Assembly: GCF_025917005.1 (NCBI RefSeq)
Contig: NZ_CP078091.1
Location: 1,426,001 to 1,490,000, forward strand
Length of the DNA: 64,000 nt
Direction of reading: 5' to 3'
Origin: Porphyrobacter sp. ULC335
GTDB taxonomy: Bacteria > Pseudomonadota > Alphaproteobacteria > Sphingomonadales > Sphingomonadaceae
A model generated the notes under the pieces. It saw only the letters and a program-made list of their open reading frames with translations. It made no database searches and was not told the origin of the DNA. Shown piece by piece: positions 43,077 through 51,482 of this stretch. Position numbers and translations under genes: made by a program. Within the stretch, counting starts at the first letter, position 1; the number at the start of each line of letters is the position of its first letter.

Positions 43077-44123
43077 CTAAGGGGCCACCCGCCGCACCGG
43101 CACGCGGATGTTGCAAATATCCGCTCCGCCCGCGGGCACAATGAAAAACGGATCGCGGCGGTTGACGATGGCTTCGGCATAGGTGGCGAAGGTGTCGCTC
43201 TCGGTCGAGAGATACTCGAACTTCGGTTGCTCACCAGCGGCCAGATCACTCGCCACCCGCACCGACAGGATCGGCGTGCGCTTGCCCGCTTCCTCGGCGG
43301 TATAGAAGCCGAGCGCACCCGACCCGCGCGGCAGCGAGGAGAGGTGCTGCATCCCCTCGATCACCCGGCCGACCAGCGCGATATTGCGATCGAGGTGGCG
43401 TGGCGCATGGCCGATTACGGTATAAAGCTCCGCGCCCGATCCGGTGTCGGGGGAGTAGTTCCGGCCAACGCCGACCATGCCGTAGCAGTGGGTGGGCCAG
43501 CCGATTTCCGGTGGACTGTTCGGGGCGAACGCGGTTCCGATTGGAAACCCGTTCGAAAAAGTGACGATGGGACTGTAAGGATCAAAAAAGTTGGCACGGC
43601 GTGGAACGGGACGAAGCTGAACAGAACCCGATTTGCCGAAACCTTCGTATGCGATGCGATGATCTCTGAACCAAAGGAACGGCGACACTGAAGCATTAAG
43701 CTCGGTGAGATATTCCGCCTCCCCCATCACCTTCAGCCCTTCGGGCAGGGGCTTGGGCTTCCCCGTCGCCTCCGGGTTGTCGTAGTTGGGATCGCCCCAC
43801 TGGGTGACGTAATTATCCTGCACCCGGTTGACCGAGATGCCGTCATACCACTTGGCGCGGGCGAACAGGCGTATGTTGTGCACCCAGCCCTGTGAGAAGG
43901 GCGCAGGCATCAGCTGGATCACCACCTGTCGCGGCTTGCCATCCGCATCCGGGGCGAGGGTCATCACCAGCAGATCCTCCGCCGGGATCGCCACCCAGTC
44001 CGCCTTGGGCGCGGCAGCGACAATTTCCGAGGGTGCCAGGGCCACAGGCTTGGTGGCCTCCTGCGCGGTCAGCGGCACGGAGAGGGCGAATGCAGCCGAA
44101 GCCGCCAGAAGCATCGTTCTCAT
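43077..44123 (-). CDS. Cyclophilin-type peptidylprolyl isomerase, secreted
   Basis: 348 residues from the ATG at 44123; the signal peptide is MLLAASAAFALSVPLTAQEA. The cyclophilin-like parts read WYDGISVNRVQDNYVTQWGD, HCYGMVGVGRNYSPDTGSGA and ELYTVIGHAPRHLDRNIALV. Residues ~145-200 (VSPFLWFRDHRIAYEGFGKS and onward) are insert-like, and the matching DNA (about 43525-43695) is lower in G+C than the rest. Periplasmic folding catalyst; substrate unknown. Confidence 0.85.
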   Translation of the reverse strand: MRTMLLAASAAFALSVPLTAQEATKPVALAPSEIVAAAPKADWVAIPAEDLLVMTLAPDADGKPRQVVIQLMPAPFSQGWVHNIRLFARAKWYDGISVNRVQDNYVTQWGDPNYDNPEATGKPKPLPEGLKVMGEAEYLTELNASVSPFLWFRDHRIAYEGFGKSGSVQLRPVPRRANFFDPYSPIVTFSNGFPIGTAFAPNSPPEIGWPTHCYGMVGVGRNYSPDTGSGAELYTVIGHAPRHLDRNIALVGRVIEGMQHLSSLPRGSGALGFYTAEEAGKRTPILSVRVASDLAAGEQPKFEYLSTESDTFATYAEAIVNRRDPFFIVPAGGADICNIRVPVRRVAP

Positions 44124-44227
44124 GGCGCATTTGGTGCCACCACGCGCCTTGCGAAGCAATCCATTCGCGGCTAGTGGGCCCGCTCTTGCCTTTCCATGCG
44201 CCTATGTCGCGCACCGGAAAGTCATGC

Positions 44228-44318
44228 GGAGCGGTGGCCGAGTGGTCGAAGGCGCACGCCTGGAAAGTGTGTATACGTCAAAAGCGTATCGTGGGTTCGA
44301 ATCCCACCCGCTCCGCCA
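44228..44318 (+). tRNA. tRNA-Ser (anticodon GGA), CCA encoded
   Basis: The acceptor stem GGAGCGG (44228-44234) pairs with CCGCTCC (44308-44314), followed by G and CCA. The D-arm region is TGGCCGAGTGGTCGAAGG. Anticodon stem CACGC/GTGTG encloses CTGGAAA with anticodon GGA. A long variable arm (ATACG...CGTAT) confirms class II, and the T arm is GTGGGTTCGAATCCCAC. It reads UCC and UCU codons. Confidence 0.96.
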
Positions 44319-44333
44319 AATAATCCAATAAAA

Positions 44334-44359
44334 TCAGATTTGTGTGCGTGAAAATCTGA
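44334..44359 (+). other. Hairpin after tRNA-Ser
   Basis: TCAGATTT (44334-44341) pairs with AAATCTGA (44352-44359), 15 nt after the tRNA CCA. It could define the tRNA 3' trailer or end transcription, but no T-run follows. Confidence 0.4.
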
Positions 44360-44364
44360 CCTTC

Positions 44365-44452
44365 CGCGTGGACGCAGCCCGTCATCGTGGCGCGTCCAGA
44401 GGTTCAGGCGCGGCTTTGACATCCTTTTCACAGCGGCTGCGTCATCCACGCG
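44365..44452. repeat. Long imperfect inverted repeat downstream of tRNA-Ser
   Basis: CGCGTGGACGCAGCC (44365-44379) pairs with GGCTGCGTCATCCACGCG (44435-44452) with a 3-nt bulge. The 55-nt interior has further small complementarities (GGCGCG repeats). It lies between the tRNA and the next gene and could be a structured leader or a remnant of a mobile element. Confidence 0.5.
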
Positions 44453-44509
44453 GGAGAACATGCATCTGACAATCGTCTGATTGCGTCAGTCAATGAAAGC
44501 CGCACGCTG

Positions 44510-45127
44510 ATGAACGCCCGCAGCGCCCTGATAATCGTCCTTGGTTTGACGCTCGCCGCCCCGGCAGCGCAGGCGCAATCGACGCTCGGCAAGTATCTGG
44601 CGAGAAACACGCAAAGCGATGCAGCGGGCGCCCAGACAACAAGCGCCGGTGTCAAGAAGGTGTTCGAAAGCGCGGACGGGTATTGGCGCGGTGACGACAA
44701 TCGCGCTGCGGGAGGATCGTGCTCGGTCACATCCGTGGCAGGGCCGAAAAAGGCAGGTTATGTCGCGCCAACCAGCGGCAGCGAGTTCGCCTTCATTGTC
44801 ATCAGCGGTCCTGACATTCCGCCGATGAAAGCGGGCAAGAACAAGGCAATGACCCTCTACACCGCGTCCAACGAGGCGACGCAGGCGGTGGAGGCTTTCC
44901 CCGCGCCCAATACCGCCGAAAAGGGCAGCGGGATCCATTTCAGCGATACCCAATATGGCGTCGCCGATAATCGGGTCGATATCCTCGGCCCAGGCGGACA
45001 GATGGGTCAGACGTCCGAGCTCGACGTCACGTCGCGTTCCCGGAAGTGTTCGCGCACGCCGTACCTCGAAGAAGGCGGCGTGGGCGTGAAAGCCTACCGG
45101 GTGTTCGACTTCAGTATGGAGTGCTGA
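44510..45127 (+). CDS. Secreted protein of unknown function
   Basis: 205 residues from the ATG at 44510. Signal peptide SALIIVLGLTLAAPAAQAQS. The mature part is small-residue rich, with VKKVFESADGYWRGDDNRAA, a Cys near residue 71 (GSCSVTSVAG), and two near the end (SRKCSRTPYL, FDFSMEC). Not recognised. It ends 3 nt before the next lipoprotein gene, so the two are probably cotranscribed. Confidence 0.7.
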   Translation: MNARSALIIVLGLTLAAPAAQAQSTLGKYLARNTQSDAAGAQTTSAGVKKVFESADGYWRGDDNRAAGGSCSVTSVAGPKKAGYVAPTSGSEFAFIVISGPDIPPMKAGKNKAMTLYTASNEATQAVEAFPAPNTAEKGSGIHFSDTQYGVADNRVDILGPGGQMGQTSELDVTSRSRKCSRTPYLEEGGVGVKAYRVFDFSMEC

Positions 45128-45130
45128 GCG

Positions 45131-45832
45131 ATGCTTAAGGCATTGATATTGAGTATTGCTGCGGCAAGCGCGCTGGCGGGCTGTGCAAGCTCTTCCGGCA
45201 CAGCTCCGGAAGCCGGAGTGGCGCCGCTCATGGCGCAGCATGTCAGCGTTTCGGAAAGCTCCTGGCTGGGCGATCGGGCCACCCGGCTGGAACTGACGGC
45301 CGAAGAACAGGCGCGTCAGTTGCAGGGTGCGGGCGGCAATCGGCCGACTTTCGTGGTGCTCGGCGAAGACTTCGCAGATGGCGTGATCGAGGTCGATGTG
45401 GCCGGGGTCATCAACGGCAAGGGGGGCCAGGATGCGCGTGGCTTTGTCGGGATCGCGTTCCACATCGATGATCGCCGCGAAAACTTCGAGGCCGTCTACC
45501 TGCGCATGGCCAACGGTACGCTGAACGATCCCCCGCCGCCTGCGCCCCGCGATGTGCGCGCGGTGCAATATGTGGCGCATCCCGGTTTTCATTTCGACGA
45601 TTCGCGCAAATCAGCGCCGGGCCGGTACGAAAAGTCTGCGGCGGTAAAGCTGGGGCAGTGGCACCGGCTTCGACTCGAGATCGACGGCGGTGACCTTGCG
45701 GCTTTCGTTGACGGACAAGCCGTTCTGCAAATCGACGATCTCAGATACGCCGCTCAGCCGGGCGGCGTCGGGATCTGGATCGGCGACGGCACGACCGCAT
45801 ACATCAAGAATTTTCGCACAACGCGGCGCTGA
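45131..45832 (+). CDS. Lipoprotein with a concanavalin-like (LamG/DUF1080-type) domain
   Basis: 233 residues. Lipoprotein signal with lipobox ALAGC near residue 18. The remainder forms a beta-sandwich pattern: DFADGVIEVDVAGVINGKGG, GFVGIAFHIDDRRENFEAVY, LGQWHRLRLEIDGGDLAAFV and VGIWIGDGTTAYIKNFR. Such jelly-roll domains bind or cleave carbohydrates; no catalytic residues are obvious. Probably outer membrane. Confidence 0.75.
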   Translation: MLKALILSIAAASALAGCASSSGTAPEAGVAPLMAQHVSVSESSWLGDRATRLELTAEEQARQLQGAGGNRPTFVVLGEDFADGVIEVDVAGVINGKGGQDARGFVGIAFHIDDRRENFEAVYLRMANGTLNDPPPPAPRDVRAVQYVAHPGFHFDDSRKSAPGRYEKSAAVKLGQWHRLRLEIDGGDLAAFVDGQAVLQIDDLRYAAQPGGVGIWIGDGTTAYIKNFRTTRR

Positions 45833-45882
45833 CCGGTCACCGCCGTGGCGCTGGCCGATCGCACCTTTCTGAGGAATTCGTA

Positions 45883-46305
45883 ATGAAGCGCTTTGGGTTT
45901 CCCTCGCTGCGACATGCTGTGACGATGCTCCGCATTGTCACGGCGCTGCTGTTCATGGCCCACGCCGCGGTCCGGATCGTTCTCGGGACGATCCCGCAGT
46001 TCGGCGCCGCCATGGAATCGTTCGGGTTCCCGCAGGGAGAGGCGCTGGTATGGGCAATCACCCTGGCAGAGCTCGCCGCCGGGACAGCGATGATCCTCAA
46101 CAGATATGTGACGCAGGCAGCGGCGGTGCTGTTCATGATCGCCGCGACGGGGATTGCGCTGATCCATCGGCATTTCGGCTGGTTCGTCGGCGAACATGGC
46201 ACCGGCGGGAGCGAATACAGCGTCGCGTTGATGGCGGCACTGATCGTCGTCATCGCAGCCGACCGTGACGCCAAAGCGTCCTTGTTCGACCCCAGTCCGG
46301 CTTAA
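45883..46305 (+). CDS. DoxX-like membrane protein
   Basis: 140 residues with four hydrophobic segments: TMLRIVTALLFMAHAAVRIV, EALVWAITLAELAAGTAMIL, AAAVLFMIAATGIALI and VALMAALIVVIAAD. This is the DoxX-family topology; it is more divergent than the copy at 5158-5574. Function unknown. Confidence 0.75.
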   Translation: MKRFGFPSLRHAVTMLRIVTALLFMAHAAVRIVLGTIPQFGAAMESFGFPQGEALVWAITLAELAAGTAMILNRYVTQAAAVLFMIAATGIALIHRHFGWFVGEHGTGGSEYSVALMAALIVVIAADRDAKASLFDPSPA

Positions 46306-46310
46306 TCACC

Positions 46311-46493
46311 ATGCGCCGCGTGTTGAAGTATGCCGCAGTCCTATCGGCAGGCGTGCCCATCCTTGCCGGGACGGACGCGCTCGACCCTTTCATCCTTCAC
46401 GGGGCGGCGCTGCATCAGGAGCTTGCCTATCTGGCACGCGCCGGGTTTTCGCCCGCCGAATGTTGCGGGCTGCGACATCCGCTCCTGGAATGA
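46311..46493 (+). CDS. Possible small protein (60 aa)
   Basis: Starts at an ATG 6 nt after the DoxX-like stop. MRRVLKYAAVLSAGVPILAG suggests a short signal or membrane segment; the rest includes ECCGLRHPLLE. No clear ribosome-binding site. Its stop overlaps another tiny frame (46490). It may be a real small gene or a decayed one. Confidence 0.35.
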   Translation: MRRVLKYAAVLSAGVPILAGTDALDPFILHGAALHQELAYLARAGFSPAECCGLRHPLLE

Positions 46494-46603
46494 CTCTCGG
46501 AGCGGGTGGCGAGACGGTGGCGCTTGCCGCCGGACATCATGCCGCCAGCTTTGCCGTTGGCGCCCGGTCATGGTGGGCCTTGTTCGGATTTGATCCGGTT
46601 TGA
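46490..46603 (+). CDS. Possible small protein (37 aa) overlapping the preceding frame
   Basis: ATG overlaps the preceding stop (ATGA). The product begins MTLGAGGETVALAAGHHAAS and ends WWALFGFDPV. The pair could instead be one gene broken by a frameshift. Low certainty. Confidence 0.25.
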   Translation: MTLGAGGETVALAAGHHAASFAVGARSWWALFGFDPV

Positions 46604-46629
46604 AGCAGACATTCAGGAGGAGGTGCCCC

Positions 46630-48090
46630 ATGGCGCGAATTGAAATTGGTGCGGGCGTGGCACGGGTCAGTGCAACCGGTGTTCTCGCCATGATCCTGGC
46701 GTCGCAGGCGATGGCCGCTGAACCCGAAGCGGAGCAGGCGCACGACTATTCCTCGCAGGTTGCAGACAAGATCCTTCAGGCGCTGATCGAAACGAATGGT
46801 GTGCCCGGCATGGGCGCGTCTGTCTGGCAGGACGGCGCGGTGGTGTGGTCCGGATCGGCAGGCCACCGCGATGTGGACAAGAACCTGCCTGTGAAATCCG
46901 ACACCATCTTCCGGCTTGCGAGCGTCTCCAAACTTCTCGGCGTTGCGGCAGCGGCGCGGCTGGAGGAGGATGGCGCGCTCGATATTGATCAGCCGTTGGC
47001 GGCGATCCTTCCCTATCTCTCGTCCCGGTGGGCGCCGCTCACCACGCGGCAGCTCGCCGCCCATACCGCAGGCATTCCCCATTATCAGGATGTCGACGAG
47101 CAGCGCGGGGGCGTTCATTATTCCAGCGTTCGCGAAGCCGTGGGCGTCTTTCAGGACCGTGACCTGCTGTTCAAGCCGGGCAGCGAATTCAGCTATTCAT
47201 CCTGGGGATACACGCTGCTCAGCGCGGTCGTTGAACAGCGCGCGGGGGTGCGTTACCTTGATTATCTGGCAACACGGATAACGCCGGGCCTGACGATCGT
47301 CCCCGATGCCACAAACAGCGGCAATCCCGCCGCTTCCGTCGCCTACGAGTTCGTCGAAGGGCAGGCGCAACCTGCCGAACCGCACGACTTCAGCTACACC
47401 TGGGCAGGCGGCGGGATGGGGGCGACACCCGCAGCACTGGCGGAATTCGGCGGGAGGATGATGCGCGGCAAGGTCGTGTCATCGGCAACGTTCGATTGGA
47501 TGTTGACGCCAGCCCGGCTGAACGATGGCAGCGTCGTGATGGATCGGCAGGATGTCGTCGGCTTCGGCTGGCGCACCGGTACCGATGCCGACGGTGCGCG
47601 AATTGCCCATCACGCCGGCGTCACCATTGGTGCGCGTAGTGCGCTGGTGCTTTGGCCGGATCAATCGATGGCGGTCAGCCTGCTTTCGAACGCGCTTTGG
47701 GTTTCATCGATCGAGCAATCCGCAATGATGATCGCCGCACCGTTCAAACCGGCGCCTTCAGGATTGGTGGCTTCGGAATGCCCGACCGTAACCACGCGCT
47801 ATGCAGGGCAATTCGGCGAAAGCCAGGTCGCCGGAAGCGTCCGTTTCGTCATGGAGGACGGCGTCTGCACGGGCGAGATCCTGCTCGACAAACCGCTCGC
47901 AGATTACTTCAATCCGTTCCCGCAAAAGGATGCGGCCGCACTCCGGCTCGTGGGCCTTGATGCAGCGGGCGGATTGTCGCGTGCTGCATTGGTCACGCCG
48001 ATCGGCGTCTTCGATGCGCGGGCGCAGACAGATGGCAGTTACACCGCGCGGTTTGGCCCCAATCGCACGCTGACGCTCCGGTTCGAATGA
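46630..48090 (+). CDS. Serine hydrolase, class C beta-lactamase/DD-peptidase fold, exported
   Basis: 486 residues from the ATG at 46630, with a strong AGGAGGAGG ribosome-binding site. Signal peptide ATGVLAMILASQAMA. Catalytic motifs: SVSK (Ser 98, Lys 101 in RLASVSKLLG), YSS in EFSYSSWGYTLL (the YxN Tyr with Ser in the third position), and HHAG in place of KTG. These fit the AmpC-like esterase/peptidase group rather than a true beta-lactamase. A C-terminal ~120-residue domain follows. Confidence 0.85.
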   Translation: MARIEIGAGVARVSATGVLAMILASQAMAAEPEAEQAHDYSSQVADKILQALIETNGVPGMGASVWQDGAVVWSGSAGHRDVDKNLPVKSDTIFRLASVSKLLGVAAAARLEEDGALDIDQPLAAILPYLSSRWAPLTTRQLAAHTAGIPHYQDVDEQRGGVHYSSVREAVGVFQDRDLLFKPGSEFSYSSWGYTLLSAVVEQRAGVRYLDYLATRITPGLTIVPDATNSGNPAASVAYEFVEGQAQPAEPHDFSYTWAGGGMGATPAALAEFGGRMMRGKVVSSATFDWMLTPARLNDGSVVMDRQDVVGFGWRTGTDADGARIAHHAGVTIGARSALVLWPDQSMAVSLLSNALWVSSIEQSAMMIAAPFKPAPSGLVASECPTVTTRYAGQFGESQVAGSVRFVMEDGVCTGEILLDKPLADYFNPFPQKDAAALRLVGLDAAGGLSRAALVTPIGVFDARAQTDGSYTARFGPNRTLTLRFE

Positions 48091-48094
48091 CCGT

Positions 48095-48613
48095 CTATGC
48101 CCGTTTGGCCGAAAGTTTCCTGACAGCCAACGCCAGGGGAATGGTCACGAGACTGGTGAAGAACCCGGTCGATTTTATGGGCTGGGCTGTCGCGGCAATT
48201 CCCGCGAGTGTGTCATCGCCCTTGACCTGCATCGCCTGAATCAGCTGGCAGACGGTTTCGATGGTGTCCGCCACGGCGATCACCACGGCTGCCACCATGA
48301 TGATTGCACCGAACACCTTCAGCGCGGGCCGGTTCGCAGCCAGGAACATGCGCCCGCCGCAGAAGGCGCCGAATGAATAGAGCGCGATATATGCGAAGTC
48401 CAAAGCCACCATTGCCTTGGCATATTCCATCACGCCCGCGGCCAGCCAGGCAGAGTGAATTGCGTCGATCTGCGCCGCGCTGCCCGCTGACTGATGGTCG
48501 CGGATACCCCAAGGCGAAACATCGCTGACGAAGATCGGGTTGATCGCGATCATCACGGCCATGATCGCCAGACCGCCCGTCCAGAACCACCAGAAGCGCC
48601 GTTCAAGACTCAT
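48095..48613 (-). CDS. Membrane protein of unknown function, coupled to the histidine kinase gene
   Basis: 172 residues with about four membrane segments (FWTGGLAIMAVMIAINPIFV, ALDFAYIALYSFGAFCGG, VFGAIIMVAAVVIAVADTIE, FTSLVTIPLALAV). Its ATG overlaps the kinase stop (ATGA), making it the third gene of a two-component operon. Family not recognised; it may be a target or accessory of the sensor. Confidence 0.7.
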   Translation of the reverse strand: MSLERRFWWFWTGGLAIMAVMIAINPIFVSDVSPWGIRDHQSAGSAAQIDAIHSAWLAAGVMEYAKAMVALDFAYIALYSFGAFCGGRMFLAANRPALKVFGAIIMVAAVVIAVADTIETVCQLIQAMQVKGDDTLAGIAATAQPIKSTGFFTSLVTIPLALAVRKLSAKRA

Positions 48614-49908
48614 GATTTTCCCTTTCCGAACGGCGTTTCCCCGGCTTCGGCGAATTCCAGTGTGAAGCATGTTCCCGCGTCGTCGCCGGTGGCGATCGAC
48701 AGCCCGATTGCCGATTGGGCGCATAACCGGCGCACGATCGACAAACCAAGCCCTTCCCCGGTGCTCGAAGCGCCTTTGCGGAAGGGTTCCAGCAGCGAAT
48801 CATCGCCCAATCCCGGCCCGGTGTCGGTAACCGAAAGAAATCGTCCACTGCCTGACACGGTCAAGGTGCTGTGATTGGCGTGCTGGAACGCGTTGCCGAT
48901 GATGTTGTTGAGGATCAGCTGCACGACAACAGGGTTCATCGGCACTGTCTGGTCTGGCGACACGTTGACGATCAGGCGGATATCGGCGTTCGAAAACCGC
49001 TCGCTGGCGTAGAAAACGGCTCTCTCGACGAGCGGCAAGAGTGGTTTGATGGCCTGCGGTGCACCGTTCTCGCGCGCCAGCGTCAGCAGCAGATCCAGTA
49101 TCCGCCCCATATCCTTGGCGGCGGCTTCAATGCGTTTGATCGGGCCAGCCGCAACGTCGTCGTCGGGTGTGCGGGACGCCAGCAGTTCCGCGCCGCTGCG
49201 AATGACCGCAAGGGGAGTTCGCAGTTCATGACTGGCATCGCGTGTAAAGGCGCGTTCGCGGTCAACAAAGGCGCGCACCCGGTCGAAAGCCGTTTCCAGC
49301 CCCGTTGCCAGAATGGAGATTTCCCTGGTCCGATAGGCACTGCTGTCGATAACCGGCACGGCTTCGTCACGCTGGCCTGACAGCTCGGCAGCGAGCTTCG
49401 ACAGGGGCGCGACGGCCTGACTTGCGATGAAATACCCGATGCCGCCGGAAACCAGCGCAATCAGCGTCGACAGTACCAGAAGTGCCTTGATCATCTTGTC
49501 GCGCCGCGGCCGCACGACCAGGTATGGCCCAACCTCCGCCACGGCGATGGCCTTTCCGCCGCCGTTGGGAAGGGTGAACCGGCTCACATGATAATATCTG
49601 TCGGCCGTCCCGAAGAATTCGGTTTGGTCATCGTTCAGATCGAATTGCGCTCGCAAGTCACGGGGTAGTTCGGATGGCTTGCGAAAAATCCGCATGTATT
49701 CGCGCGACGGTTCGGCAAGGCGGTTGTGCTTCTGCCAGTTCGCCTGCTGGATAAGGACCTCGTTCTCGAGAGCGCCGCCGAAAATCCGGTCTTCGACGGT
49801 GTAGGCAAATACGAAGGTCACCAGCCCGAACAGCGCGCTGGTGATGATCGCGGTGGAAACTGCGCCAATGACAATCCGCATGCGCAGGGAAGATGTGCCA
49901 AGCGTCAT
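48610..49908 (-). CDS. Sensor histidine kinase
   Basis: 432 residues. TM1 ~11-35, a periplasmic sensor loop of ~105 residues, TM2 ~142-163, then a HAMP-like linker and HisKA (DASHELRTPLAVIRSGAE, phospho-His 227). ATPase motifs: NNIIGNAFQHA (N box), DTGPGLGDD (G1) and GEGLGLSIVRRL (G2). It phosphorylates the response regulator encoded just upstream. Signal unknown. Its start overlaps the regulator stop. Confidence 0.92.
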   Translation of the reverse strand: MTLGTSSLRMRIVIGAVSTAIITSALFGLVTFVFAYTVEDRIFGGALENEVLIQQANWQKHNRLAEPSREYMRIFRKPSELPRDLRAQFDLNDDQTEFFGTADRYYHVSRFTLPNGGGKAIAVAEVGPYLVVRPRRDKMIKALLVLSTLIALVSGGIGYFIASQAVAPLSKLAAELSGQRDEAVPVIDSSAYRTREISILATGLETAFDRVRAFVDRERAFTRDASHELRTPLAVIRSGAELLASRTPDDDVAAGPIKRIEAAAKDMGRILDLLLTLARENGAPQAIKPLLPLVERAVFYASERFSNADIRLIVNVSPDQTVPMNPVVVQLILNNIIGNAFQHANHSTLTVSGSGRFLSVTDTGPGLGDDSLLEPFRKGASSTGEGLGLSIVRRLCAQSAIGLSIATGDDAGTCFTLEFAEAGETPFGKGKS

Positions 49909-50591
49909 TGATCGGCGACCAGCCGGAAGCCCACCCCGTGAACGGTTTCGAGCATCAGTTGCGCGTAAGGCTTATCCAATGTCTGGCGCAGCAGGTGAAT
50001 GTGACTGCGCAATGCATCGGACGGCGGCGGATCATCACCCCACAACCGGCGCGTGATTTCCGAGCGCGAGAGTGGCCGGGGGTAAGCCTCTGCCAGAAGC
50101 AGCAGGATGCTCCACAAGATCGGAGTGAGCCGCAATTCCGTGCCACGGCGCGATGCGCGTTGCTCCTGCCGATTGAGCGTCAACGTACCGATCTGGATGC
50201 AGTGGTTTGTGCCGACGCGGTGCCGCATCGACAATGCGTCGATGCGGGCGGCAAGCTCCGCAAGGGCGAACGGTTTGACCAGATAATCGTCAGCTCCGGC
50301 GGCAAAGCCGGCCAGCTTGTCATCCAGCGTGTCGCGCGCGGTCAGCATCAGCACGGGAATGTAGTGCGACGCATCTTTCCGCAGCTGTTCGCACAGCATC
50401 AACCCGTCCAGTCTGGGAAGCGCAATGTCGAGCAGGATGATGTCGGGCTGCGAGGATGTCGCCACGGCAAGCCCGGATGCACCATCGGTCGCAAAGTCCA
50501 TCCTGTGGCCGCGCTCCTCAAGATAATCGGCAATGTTCGCAGCCAGCGCGTCGTTATCTTCGATCAGAAGTATGTCGAGGCCAGCCTTCAT
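49905..50591 (-). CDS. OmpR-type response regulator
   Basis: 228 residues. Receiver with acidic pocket (LLIEDND at 8-14), phospho-acceptor Asp 55 in IILLDIALPRLDG, and Lys in DDYLVKPFALAELA. A C-terminal winged helix (RSEITRRLWGDDPPPSDALR, HIHLLRQTLDKPY, VHGVGFRLV) binds DNA. First gene of the operon with the kinase and membrane protein. Target genes are not evident. Confidence 0.95.
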   Translation of the reverse strand: MKAGLDILLIEDNDALAANIADYLEERGHRMDFATDGASGLAVATSSQPDIILLDIALPRLDGLMLCEQLRKDASHYIPVLMLTARDTLDDKLAGFAAGADDYLVKPFALAELAARIDALSMRHRVGTNHCIQIGTLTLNRQEQRASRRGTELRLTPILWSILLLLAEAYPRPLSRSEITRRLWGDDPPPSDALRSHIHLLRQTLDKPYAQLMLETVHGVGFRLVADQ

Positions 50592-50788
50592 CGAACGTCC
50601 TTAACCGGTCATCAGGGGCCAGACAAAATGTCCGGCCTATCGCAAACCCCCGACGCGTGCCCGCGATGGCTCACGATCCTGACGCAGTCGTGCGCCGTTT
50701 AGTAACATGCCGCGTCAAAAAGTTGTGAAACCCGATGTACCGGTGCTGTATATGGTGCACCGAGCGCGGAGCGGCGATGACGACAGCC

Positions 50789-51397
50789 TCAAAGGGCGAT
50801 CAAGCCGTCATAATAGCGCTGGTAGGCATCCGGCGTGGCGATCGGATAGAGCCATCCACCAAATGACAGCAGAATAAGTCCGGCGATGCCCACCCCCGAC
50901 AATATGGCAAGTCGCACAGAACCGACGCTGCGGGTTCTGTACCAAACGGCAGCAGCGAAATGGGTAAAGACGGCGAGGATCGCGAGCCCGTAATAGGGGT
51001 AGAAGTACCAGCGCAGGACCGGGTGCAGCAACACGCCGGACGCCCAGTAGAAATTGGTGTCGAGCGCTGCGCCATAGCGCGCATAAAGCGCTGCACCGGT
51101 GTGGTTGATCACGAAAAAGGCGAGATACAGCCCACTGACAAGCTGCACGCGCGCCCACCGGTCAGCCCTGGTGGAGCGCCACCGCGATATGGCAAATCGG
51201 ATGCCTATTCCGATCTGTAGCGCAAAGGCCAGAAGCAGCACCGGCTCGACGACCGGATTGCGATAGACAACCTGAACGACAGACAGGAACCTGACGTGCG
51301 CCGCGATGCCGAGCAAAGCTGTCAGATGGACCGCAAGGTGCAATGCAACGAAGGTCAGGATCAACATCCCGGTGATCGAATGCACGCGCGCCCACAT
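50789..51397 (-). CDS. Cytochrome b-like integral membrane protein
   Basis: 202 residues from the ATG at 51397 (MWARVHSITGMLILTF), since AAGGAG lies 7 nt upstream; an ATG two codons earlier is too close to it. Five or six membrane helices with His in them (RVHSITG, ALHLAVHLTALLG, FFVINHTGAALYA, LLHPVLRWYFYP, VFTHFAAAVW), arranged as in small diheme cytochrome b subunits such as succinate dehydrogenase C. It could carry electrons in the inner membrane. Divergent from an Rrf2 regulator with a shared dyad in between. Confidence 0.72.
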   Translation of the reverse strand: MWARVHSITGMLILTFVALHLAVHLTALLGIAAHVRFLSVVQVVYRNPVVEPVLLLAFALQIGIGIRFAISRWRSTRADRWARVQLVSGLYLAFFVINHTGAALYARYGAALDTNFYWASGVLLHPVLRWYFYPYYGLAILAVFTHFAAAVWYRTRSVGSVRLAILSGVGIAGLILLSFGGWLYPIATPDAYQRYYDGLIAL

Positions 51398-51414
51398 CGC
51401 CATTCTCCTTGGCT

Positions 51415-51439
51415 GGATATATTCGGATATTTGATATCC
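51415..51439. promoter_or_regulatory. Candidate Rrf2 operator between divergent genes
   Basis: GGATAT (51425-51430) and ATATCC (51434-51439) form a perfect 6-bp dyad with a 3-nt spacer, with one more GGATAT at 51415-51420. The block lies in the 85-nt gap between the cytochrome b-like and Rrf2 starts and overlaps A/T-rich sequence that could hold -10 elements for both. Confidence 0.55.
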
Positions 51440-51482
51440 GCTTTAAGCGCGTGTTACAAGCCCGGTCTGACGGAGGGCTTTG

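Noticed and set aside
44228..44318. tRNA-Ser as the attachment site of an integrated element
   Set aside because: No second copy of the tRNA 3' end and no integrase were found in the window.
46630..48090. Antibiotic-resistance beta-lactamase
   Set aside because: The third motif is HHAG rather than KTG and the YxN Asn is missing, so a general serine hydrolase is the safer call.
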